In this document: in pieces, positions 55,456 to 64,000 of the stretch | How the letters are laid out: the number at the start of each line of letters is the position of its first letter | How positions within the stretch are numbered: the first letter of the stretch is position 1 | Source: Bufo bufo | Taxonomy: Eukaryota; Chordata; Amphibia; Anura; Bufonidae | DNA: 64,000 nucleotides | Assembly (NCBI RefSeq): GCF_905171765.1 | Contig: NC_053391.1 | Location: 689,249,257 to 689,313,256, forward strand | Direction: 5' to 3' | The notes under the pieces: model-generated | Databases searched by the model: none | The model's input: only the letters and a program-made list of their open reading frames with translations | What the model was told of the DNA's origin: nothing | Translations under genes and position numbers: made by a program

Positions 55456-55638
55456 AGGAAACACTGGTGTTGGTGGTGGGAGGAGGGTATTTAACCTTTC
55501 TCTGTTCCTGCCCCTACAGAGGTCAGGGGTCAATCTCCTTGTATGCCGTCGTGATGATGCTATGGAAATGTAGTTTCCAGAGAGGAGGTGAGTAAAAATG
55601 CAGACTTTTTTTTTTTTTAGAGCATTAAATACCTATTA

Positions 55639-55969
55639 GGCCTCTTGCACACAAACGTATGTGTTCCATTCCATGCATTAGGGACCGCAATTTGCGGTCC
55701 CCAATGCACGAACAAAGTTTGTGCAGCGGCCAGGACGGATCCGGACCGATTTAATTTGAATGGGTCCGCATCCGTCCGTTCTGCAAAAAGTGCTCCGTAG
55801 TGCTTCCGTAGGGTTCCGTTCTGCATCACTGTGATTGCGGACCCATTGAAGTGAATGGGTCCGCATCCATGATGCGGAATGCACACGGACTGGTGCCCGT
55901 GTATTGCGGACCCGCTGTTTGCGGTCCACAATATGGCCACGGGAAGCACACGGTCGTGTGCAAGAGGCC
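55639..55969. mobile_element. Harbinger-like MITE with TTA TSD
   Basis: TTA (55636-55638) then GGCCTCTTGCACACA; complement of the TIR followed by TTA (55970-55972). Interior of repeated GCGGACCCATT/AATGGGTCCGC half-sites. The best-defined copy of the TCCGCA repeat class in this window. Confidence 0.82.
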
Positions 55970-55972
55970 TTA

Positions 55973-56994
55973 GGCTGGAAGGAGACTGGCATGGGCATAC
56001 TTCTCAGCTTGCTTTATTTGAAACATCTCCTTGTGCTTCTCTTCTTTGGCTCTTCCGGTGTCTGTCTGGTCATCACAATCCTGCTGCTGCGCTCTACAAT
56101 CACTCAGAATATGGGTGGGCGGCAGGGCTGCTCCTGTGCGCAGCGTCATCAGTGCACACACTTACAGGTCAAGAGGTGGGGCCCACAGTTGAAGAAGATG
56201 GGCCCCAATGTGCTGCCCCAGCCATACAAGAAGACAAGCAGTGAGATAATCTCAGAAATCATGTCTCCACTTGCTGCACATTGATGCCCATTGCTGGCCC
56301 TGTAGTGAGTGCTGCACTGTTTATTACAGCGACAGGCAGTGGCACTTGTGAATATACTACACATATGCACTTACTTTGATGCAGGATTCCTGGGGCTCCA
56401 TCATGGAGTGGAAGGGGAGTCCTGCAGCTAGAGCGGTGGGTACAAGGCAGGACTGAGCCCCCTGTACTGTAGCTGTAAGCACTGCATGGCCTGACAACCC
56501 CCCCCCGACCTCGGCCCTGACTACACAGCTGCATCATTTACACCAGCCCTGGGAATGTCTGGCTGCTGGGTAAGAGGGTAAGGGTTAACAGGCACCACAG
56601 CTAGCTAAGGAATAAGAGATGGGAGGTGGAAGGGAGGCTCTAACTAGTAGTAATTCTTACAGCAGTGTCGGCTCCTCTGACCGGGAACAGGCTGGGAGGA
56701 GGAGCTTTCTTCTAGGCTGCTGTGTGCGGGACCACAGGGCTGGAAGCAGTGCTGCCCACAGTCTAGCCAGCAAGCGCTGAGCTGTCCTGTAGTTCAAAAC
56801 AGCTGATCACCGTCTGTGCCCTGATCTGCCTTGCGAGTCTGGAGTCCATGCAGAGGGAGAACTGTCACCCGCCCTGGCGCCCCCTCAGGAGTCGGACACA
56901 TCTCTGTCTGCACCCCCAGGCTGCCTGATTATAAATATTAGCTTGCAAGCAAGGGGCCCACCGGGGATTTCACCGGCTCCCCGGTGGGCCAGTC
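55973..56994. other. Right part of the 10.2-kb hAT, no gene seen
   Basis: Overlapping open frames at 55879-56284 and on the minus strand around 56149-56537 show no conserved motif. A C-run CCCCCCCC near 56500. Probably original hAT interior. Confidence 0.45.
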
Positions 56995-57002
56995 CGAGCC
57001 TG

Positions 57003-57344
57003 GTTGGATCAGCCTGTAGTGTGTTTTTCCACTTTAATTTTGAGGGTGACTCCAAATCCAGACCTCCATGGGTTGAAAAATTTGATTTCCATTTTTTTTT
57101 TTTTGTGTGATTTTGTTGTCAGCACATTCAACTATGTAAAGAACAAAGTATTTCAGAAGAATATTTAATGAATTCAGATCTAGGATGTGTTATTTTTGTG
57201 TTCCCTTTATTTTTTTGAGCAGTGTATATTAGTACTTAATAAAAGTATTATTATTTCTGAGTTGTCTGATTTATTATTGGGATCTATTTTGATTTAATTG
57301 GGTTTTTATGACACCATGTCCGCTTCTGTATTCTTCCTTACTCA
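57003..57344 (+). mobile_element. Duplicated Tc1 TIR and Ngaro tail
   Basis: 57003-57224 completes the Tc1 3' end begun at 46641. 57225-57344 repeats the Ngaro tail of 44316-44408 ('tgacaccatgtccgcttctg'). Copy 2 then has ~138 bp (57345-57482) absent from copy 1, containing 'gatgaaataaagtctgcttt'. Confidence 0.88.
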
Positions 57345-58666
57345 GGAGATATTGAAAACCGCTGATCTGTAGCTCCCAGTTTTCCCCAGTCACTGGTCGA
57401 GACTCAGTGTAGATGAAATAAAGTCTGCTTTATTGAGCAACTGCACAAACTTATATACAGAAAGTGATCAGATGAAACTGTAATCCCATCACATCCCCCT
57501 TCCCCATCCCAGGCATCTGTCTACCCCCATGTTAAGGGGGAATATTAATCACCAATATTTATGCAAATATTGATAATTAATATTCATAAATGGGAGGAGC
57601 CGTCTATTGATGACTCCGCCCATTTATACCTAAATAAACATAAAACACTACTGATTACCTCTGATTGCCTATACTCTACACTGAACTACACTACGTGCGA
57701 CTTACTATCACTATACTACGGCGGCGACTAGTAAAAACACCATACACTGTATTATGAACAATAAGGAATATTTATTACACAATACAATTATACAAGTCTA
57801 ACTATATGCTATATCTATATATATTCATAGATCAATGGATATGAATATATATACATACAGAAGTACACACCGCAGTATAGAAATGGTACTACAATAAACA
57901 CAATACAAGCCTAACTACTCTACACAGCACAATCCCAAATTCCACCCCACACACTATCTATATAATACAATAATACATTCGCATACACACAAATATCAGT
58001 AACCCACCCGCCTGACTAATCACTGTCCCTATGGGGTACAAGGAGTTAAACACAATGGTGGCTCTGCAGGGGTTAATACCTGCAGGCCAAGGGACACAGG
58101 GTTATGAGTTATCAGGACAGTGGTAGCAGGGATCAGGCATTGAAGAGGTTAATGGTCAGGACTCTGCAGGGACAGGGCAATGCAGAGGTTAATGCTCCGC
58201 AGGGATTTATTCACACACTATATGTTCTAATATTTGCTTATAATTATATATATCTATATCAATGGAATAGATATATATATTTATAGCAGCACACAACAAT
58301 ATAAGTAACAATACACTATTACGGTACTAACTACACTAACACATTCCCAAGTCCTCCCCAACATCTAACTACAATTGTAATAATACACATGCATACACTT
58401 TACCAGCAGCCCACCCAATCCTGACAATATACTATCCCTATGGGGAATAACCAGGGGTTATTACGGAACAGGGGATATGAGGGATCTACAATCCTGGGGG
58501 AACACAGGGGATATTAGGATTATAGGGCGACTCAGGGCAGGAGAGGTTAAGGGTAACCAAGGGTTATACAGGGGGTGACTGGGCTGCTTCCAGGGCATAG
58601 GCGTGCGCAGCCTATTGCATTAGGGTGTGCACCCTAAAGCACAAACACAGACGCAGTGCACGCACC

Positions 58667-58709
<43 letters not shown>

Positions 58710-59399
58710 CACACACATATATATACACACAAATACACTCTGTATACATACAGACCTGCACTATCAATATAATGAAGGGAGAAGAAATCATTTTTAAACT
58801 TACCGTATTTTTCGCCCTATAAGACGCTCTATTCGCCCTATAAGGTTTTAGAGAGGGACAATAAGAAAAAAAAAATTCATTACACCTCAGGTCAGACCAC
58901 CAATCAGACCCCCAATGTCAATAAGACCCCAATAAGACCTCAGATCAGACCCCAATGTGAATGACCCCCAATCAGACCTCAGATAAGAGCCCCAGTGCCT
59001 CATATCAGCCCCCAGTGCCTCATATAAAATAAAAAAATAAAACACTTTCCTGCTCCGGACGCTGCCGCTCCTCACCCTCGCGCTCGGTAATCCTCTTGTA
59101 CAGTATGCTGTGTGGGCACGCACAGTGTGGGGTCACAGCGCGGCCTCACACTGTGCGCAGCCTTCACAGTGGAGCACATGAGGACCAGGAAGAGGTAAGT
59201 ATAGCGCTTCCTGGCCCTCTGGTACTAATAACTTGATTAGTATTCGCCCCATAAGACGCAGGGGCGAAAAAGTGCAGCACGGGGGTGACAGAACCAGTGT
59301 TTCCTCTAAGCCTTGGCAGCTGCTAAGCGGGATTGGCTCAGAGCTGGGCACAGCGCCATCAAAGGTGGGCGATAGGAAAACCTAAGATAATTGTCACAT

Positions 59400-60786
59400 C
59401 AAAGAGCATAAAAACCACTGCGCCATCCCGTACAATACAGTATAACCCCTGCACCATCCCGTACAATATACAGTATAACCCCTGCACCATCCCGTACAAT
59501 ACAGTATAACCCCTGCGCCATCCCGTACAATATACAGTATAACCCCTGCGCCATCCCGTACAATACAGTATAACCCCTGCACCATCCCGTACAATATACA
59601 GTATAACCCCTGCACCATCCCATACAATATACAGTATAACCCCTGCGCCATCCCGTACAATATACAGTATAACCCCTGCGCCATCCCGTACAATACAGTA
59701 TAACCCCTGCACCATCCCGTACAATATACAGTATAACCCCTGCACCATCCCATACAATATACAGTATAACCCCTGCGCCATCCCGTACAATACAGTATAA
59801 CCCCTGCACCATCCCGTACAATACAGTATAACCCCTGCACCATCCCGTACAATATACAGTATAACCCCTGCGCCATCCCGTACAATACAGTATAACCCCT
59901 GCACCATCCCGTACAATACAGTATAACCCCTGCACCATCCCATACAATATACAGTATAACCCCTGCGCCATCCCGTACAATACAGTATAACCCCTGCACC
60001 ATCCCGTACAATATACAGTATAACCCCTGCGCCATCCCGTACAATACAGTATAACCCCTGCACCATCCCGTACAATATACAGTATAACCCCTGCACCATC
60101 CCATACAATATACAGTATAACCCCTGCGCCATCCCGTACAATACAGTATAACCCCTGCACCATCCCGTACAATACAGTATAACCCCTGCACCATCCCATA
60201 CAATATACAGTATAACCCCTGCGCCATCCCGTACAATACAGTATAACCCCTGCACCATCCCGTACAATATACAGTATAACCCCTGCGCCATCCCGTACAA
60301 TACAGTTTAACCCCTGCACCATCCCGTACAATACAGTATAACCCCTGCACCATCCCGTACAATATACAGTATAACCCCTGCACCATCCCATACAATATAC
60401 AGTATAACCCCTGCGCCATCCCGTACAATACAGTATAACCCCTGCACCATCCCGTACAATACAGTATAACCCCTGCACCATCCCGTACAATACAGTATAA
60501 CCCCTGCACCATCCCGTACAATATACAGTATAACCCCTGCACCATCCCATACAATATACAGTATAACCCCTGCGCCATCCCGTACAATACAGTATAACCC
60601 CTGCACCATCCCGTACAATACAGTATAACCCCTGCACCATCCCGTACAATACAGTATAACCCCTGCACCATCCCATACAATATACAGTATAACCCCTGCG
60701 CCATCCCGTACAATACAGTATAACCCCTGCACCATCCCGTACAATACAGTTTAACCCCTGCACCATCCCGTACAATATACAGTATA
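59400..60786. repeat. ~27/31-bp minisatellite, about 45 copies
   Basis: Unit CAGTATAACCCCTGC(A/G)CCATCCC plus GTACAATA, with or without an extra TATA, giving two length variants interspersed. All minus frames are open because the units lack stops, producing long YCIVRDGAGVIL-type readings. No evidence of a gene. Confidence 0.95.
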
Positions 60787-60869
60787 GTCCTCTCTGTTAT
60801 CACTGGACATTGCTCTCCATATATAAACCATACGGGGGAAAAAATCTCATTGATCCAGAGAACTTACAT

Positions 60870-61470
60870 AGAAAAACTAATAACCAAGAGGCTAAACAAA
60901 ACCCTGTTTCTGACCCTTATGTTAAAACATAACTTTCATTTGATTGCTCTGATACCTAAAGGAAAAAATATATTTTTTTTAAAAGCTGCTGTTTCTCTAG
61001 GTGACCTTATGTTGATAGTAGTGGTAATAGAGTCTCAAGGGTCTATAAAAGCAGCTACACTATTTTTGCAAACCTTTGAGACTCTATTAACACTACTATC
61101 AACATAAGGTCATCTAAAGAAACAGTAGTTTTTTTTAAAAAAAATTCCTTTAGGTGTTAAAACATAACTTTCATTAGATTGCTCTAACACCTAAACGGAA
61201 AAAAAAAAGAATTAAAAAAACAGCTTTTTCTCTAGATAACCTTATGTTAATAGTAGTGTTAATAGAGTCTCAAAGGTCTGTAAAAATTGTCTAGCTGCTT
61301 TTATAGACCCCTGAGACTCTATTACCACTACTATAAGGTCATCTAGAGAAACAGCAGCTTTTTAAAAAGATTTTTTTCCATTAGGTGTTAAAGCAATCAA
61401 ATGAAAGTTATGTTTTAACATAAGGGTCAGAAGCAGGTTTTTTTTAGCCTCTGTCTTGGCTATTAGTTTT
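60870..61470. repeat. ~600-bp palindrome with internal echoes
   Basis: Left 'aaaactaataaccaagaggc' and 'gtttctgacccttatgttaa' pair with complements at about 61418-61470. Inside, 'gagtctcaagggtctataaa' pairs with 61300-61320, and 'ccttatgttgatagtag' recurs in both orientations four times. A foldback inside the hAT; non-coding. Confidence 0.8.
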
Positions 61471-62572
61471 TCAATTCATAAAGCTCCACATGGAGCTCCC
61501 ACCCAGCAGTAGATAGAAGCCTGTAGGACACTTCACCTTGGCACTTCACCTGGGCACATGGTGATGGCTCCCTTCCTATGCTGTCCCTGGCACTTCATCA
61601 GCAGCAGGGGCGGCGCGCTTCCTGTCTTCATAATAACTGAAAAGGAAGCTACTGCTGCTGTGTTCAGCTCCCGAGAGGAGGGGGTGTGAGAGGATCAGCC
61701 AATAGCAGGGCAGCCAGCTGATACTGGCCAATCAGCAGCCTCCTCCCTTATAACAGAGCTCTGTAATGTACAGAGCTCTGTTATTGGAGATTTCAGGCAT
61801 CAGCTGTATTGCTCTGCTGCCTGCAGTGCCGCACATTGTAAACCTCAAGTCGGCTTGATTAGGGTGTGCCCAGGCACACCCGTCACACCCTGTGCGCACG
61901 CCTATGTTCCAGGGTACAGGCTCATCAAGGATTAATGCTGAGACATGAAGTCAGCAGCCAGGGGTTAGGGGATGGTTGGTACTCAGCCATTTTTCAGGGC
62001 CATGTGGCCTCTCTTCAGGGTGCAGCTCCCATGTGTCTCATTGCAGACCAAGAATCCAAGAGAAAGCATGTCTTCCCTGCTGGGGGTTTTATAGCACAAA
62101 AGCAGCCCCCCTCCTCCTTCTTCAACAGGAGGGTGATGACATCATCGTGGGGTCGTGTGACGGAATGCTAGAGCTGAAACAAAGGACTTCCTGCACAAGC
62201 TGTAAGCCCTCAGCTGCCACATAACATTACACACTCCCACGTCATAAACGAACCAGGCTGATCTATATATGTACACACACACATACTACCCAACCTGGGG
62301 GCACTTAGGTATATTCATCCATATAGATGTTTGGGGCACATCTACATGCATGTCCATATACACAATATCATAAATGGGCAGTAATAAGCCCACCTGTATA
62401 TGGATATATTATACATAGAGATGTATGCTGACAAGGGGGCATACATACATCTCCATGTATACACCCATACCACCTGGACCGGCCCATGCAAAAGGGCCAA
62501 TATACATGCATATATGTAAGGGCATATATACATACAGTATATATTTAAATCCAAACTTCCCTCAACACCCCA

Positions 62573-64000
62573 CACCACAGGGGTCCACCTGCTAAAATAG
62601 CTCCAGACATCCCTAGCAGGAGCCTGGCCAAAATGTCATTGTCCTGAGCTCTTTCAGAGTAAAATGGGAGATAACGAAGGGGGTGCTGACAGTCTTTTGA
62701 TAACAAGTTACACAGTATAACATAATTACACATATCCAACACCAATACACATTTAACTCAAACTGATGACCATGTCGTCACATAGCTCCCCCAAGTTAAA
62801 GGATTGCAGACCCGGTGAGACCCTCTACGGGTCCACTTGGGGATGTCCATGTTAGTCACCCTTCCAGTTCTGTTTGGCGAGATAGTCCATCAGCATTCGC
62901 ATTGTGTTTCCCAGGCCGGTCTTAGATTGTGAAAGTGAACGGCTGTAGGGACAGGCTCCACTGCAACAGTTGTCCATTTGCCCCCGACACCCGGTTCAAC
63001 CAAACAAGGGGGATCTCCAAAATCCTAGGTCCGTAGTCGCTAGGAAGGAGGCTGGCCCTCAGGCTTCTCCTCAGCCCCAGTGACGGTTCAGTCAGTCACA
63101 TGTATCATTCTACCAGTCTCAGATTTTACTATCATGCTACCTCTTACCCGGGCTAGCATGGGATCTCTGATTTTCGCCATCCCAAATCTAGCCTTGGTCA
63201 CAGGCACTTTAGGCAACACAGTAACCTTCTTCCCTGCAGATTCCTACAAGGGAGCAATCACAACAGCCTTACCCGCCTGTTCAGAAACAGCATTTTCCAC
63301 ATTGTCACACATTTTCGTAATAGTTTCTCGCCTCGGTGACGTATCTCCCACCGGCCCAGCAGGTAGAAACTGCCGTCGGCTCAATGTTACTGGGTCTGCT
63401 ACATAAGAGATAATCGGAATGATCTTACCGCTTGTCGTCAGGGATTTGGCACTCACGAAAGATAAGGGTAGTCCAGAAATATCTCCAGCACGGTTATCAC
63501 CCTTCTCCTCAATGCAGTAGTTGCCATGGGAGATGCCTTGGCCTTGACTCCAGTCTTTTCCAGGACGGTCACTCCATCCGCACCCTTTAAGACTTTGCAC
63601 ACACGTGCAGGAAACATAGGATCTCCTGAGAGCCGCACTGATCTCCAACTCCTTTTATTCCCGAATGTTGCCCTTGGCAATGGCACACATCTGCTGTTCC
63701 TTTCGGCACTCCAGCCGCATCACTTAACTCGCTTTTTCCACTCCACAGCTGCCCAAATAACGGAAAGTCCTTGCCCAGCACACACTCCACTCTCAGGGTC
63801 TCACACTTCAAGAGCTCCCATTGCACTGAGCCATAGTCCATTACAAAGGACAGAGACACAGTGGTATCTGTCTCTGGTCCCCTCTTCATAAAGTCCAGAG
63901 TTTTGGTCATGACCCAAGACACTTGTTGGCGGGAGTCTAGCGTGACCCACAGCTGGCATCCCCCAATCACCATCCCACGGGATCTCTCAAATGTTTTGTC
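62573..64000 (-). pseudogene. Ty3/gypsy pol remnants at window edge
   Basis: Minus strand. 63740-63973 reads a retropepsin-like region: 'QLWVTLDSRQQVSWVM' (DS(G) loop altered to DSR) and 'RVECVLGKDFPLFGQLW', the LLGRDFP-type motif at the end of gypsy proteases. 62855-62985 reads the RNase H end 'GKHNANADGLSRQTELEG'. The order protease then RNase H on the minus strand is right for pol, but the RT in between (63000-63740) is not legible and may be deleted. 63149-63740 has open minus frames without recognised motifs. The element continues beyond the window. Confidence 0.68.

Larger units (their letters stand above)
50237..55568 (-). mobile_element. DIRS retroelement, nearly complete
   Basis: Minus-strand element with inverted terminal repeats (about 50269-50381 against 55456-55568, sharing 'cctctgtaggggcaggaaca') and an internal complementary region at 50494-50580. 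The ICR reads as the complement of the right end joined to the left end: GCTATGGAAA followed by AACCGGAATTAG. That is the diagnostic DIRS circle-junction arrangement. Gag, RT/RNase H and tyrosine recombinase are all present with very few defects. No TSD is seen at the ends, as expected for recombinase integration. Confidence 0.92.
46795..57002. mobile_element. 10.2-kb hAT hosting MITEs, LINE and DIRS
   Basis: Flanked by the exact 8-bp TSD GTTGGATC (46787-46794, 57003-57010); the empty site is preserved at 44094-44101. TIR CAGTGTCGGACTGGGGC, right end complement of CAGGCTCGGACTGGCCC, with GGGCCCACC subterminal motifs on both sides. The hAT sequence itself (outer parts 46795-47900 and about 55973-57002) shows no transposase; most of the length is nested insertions. 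Confidence 0.9.
58597..61906. mobile_element. Non-autonomous hAT with minisatellite and foldback
   Basis: Flanked by the exact 8-bp TSD TTCCAGGG (58589-58596, 61907-61914). TIR CATAGGCGTGCGCAGCC, right end complement of CATAGGCGTGCGCACAG. A GGGTGTGC motif is repeated inside both ends. Interior: (TA)n at about 58674-58702, a CCCCAATNAGACC short array (58890-58990), the 59400-60786 minisatellite and a 600-bp palindrome. No transposase. Confidence 0.9.
57530..62567. mobile_element. LTR-type insertion (probable solo LTR) with nested hAT
   Basis: Starts TGTTAAGGGGGAA and ends TTCCCTCAACA (TG...CA, imperfect inverted ends), flanked by the 5-bp TSD CCCCA (57525-57529, 62568-62572); copy 1 preserves the empty site at about 44473-44480. 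A 5-bp TSD fits LTR retrotransposons. After removing the hAT (58597-61906) about 1.7 kb remains, with two diverged copies of a 'gcatacac...cctatgggg' block (about 57900-58050, 58330-58450). No coding sequence, so a long solo LTR is the simplest reading. Confidence 0.72.
46641..63146. repeat. Tandem duplication, copy 2, expanded by insertions
   Basis: Colinear with 43948-46640 once the hAT (46795-57002) and the LTR-type insertion (57530-62567) are removed. It also has ~138 bp (57345-57482) not in copy 1. Net homologous length is about 1,109 bp, against 1,108 bp for copy 1. The original sequence continues past 63146 into the gypsy element. Confidence 0.88.

Noticed and set aside
59359..60803. 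Several minus-strand ORFs of 313-469 codons with periodic Tyr/Gly/Trp-rich sequence
   Set aside because: The same effect in the 27/31-bp minisatellite; every minus frame is open and gives the same cyclic peptide.

Overview
The window looks like nuclear DNA from a vertebrate with a very repeat-rich genome, most probably an anuran amphibian. The basis is one fish/frog-type odorant receptor gene, Penelope-like, DIRS and Ngaro retroelements lying close together, several Tc1 families, many hAT insertions and palindromic MITEs. The species cannot be named from this. Only one host gene looks intact: an odorant receptor on the minus strand (22793-23716). I found no tRNA, rRNA or CRISPR array. Almost everything else is mobile DNA, much of it nested, and the exact target-site duplications (TSDs) let the nesting be read directly.

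Layout. 1-2945: a Tc1 transposase split by a hAT element (561-2108, TSD CTTAGGAT). 3262-7465: a LINE 3' end, then a decayed Penelope-like foldback interrupted by a hAT element (3956-6662) filled with a 31-bp minisatellite. 8092-20456: a hAT element (TSD GTTTAGAT) swollen by two independent insertions. One is a Penelope-like element (PLE, 8631-11885) with a 648-codon open frame, inverted terminal arms and a pair of hammerhead-ribozyme motifs. The other is a palindromic TTAA-flanked MITE (12235-19437), whose centre was hit by an endogenous retrovirus (12574-19024, TSD CACT). 20457-30000: the odorant receptor region with a candidate distal promoter/first exon, one hAT, several MITEs, a deleted Tc1 and a LINE tail.

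29972-40222: a degenerate minus-strand retro-pseudogene region. It contains pieces of NASP (histone chaperone) and of a nonmuscle myosin heavy chain tail in permuted order, and is split by a 7-kb BED-type hAT (30298-37350) and a second hAT (38764-39884). 40225-44408: a Tc1 remnant, then a Ngaro-type tyrosine-recombinase retroelement with RNase H, recombinase and SGNH-hydrolase remnants, its tail hit by a nearly intact Tc1 (42738-44315). 43948-63146: a ~1.1-kb tandem duplication whose two copies later took different insertions. Copy 1 took a minisatellite-bearing hAT (44625-46201). Copy 2 took a 10.2-kb hAT (46795-57002, hosting MITEs, a LINE and a nearly intact DIRS element) and an LTR-type insertion (57530-62567, itself hit by a hAT at 58597-61906). 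62573-64000: minus-strand Ty3/gypsy remnants.

These genes do not form a pathway. The coding potential is selfish-element machinery: a PLE RT/GIY-YIG protein, DIRS Gag/RT-RNase H/recombinase, and Tc1 and hAT transposases. The most unusual signals are the permuted NASP-myosin chimera, the repeated presence of tandem arrays inside hAT elements, the paired hammerhead motifs, and an ERV whose LTRs look far younger than its decayed coding region. No new functional system is demonstrated.
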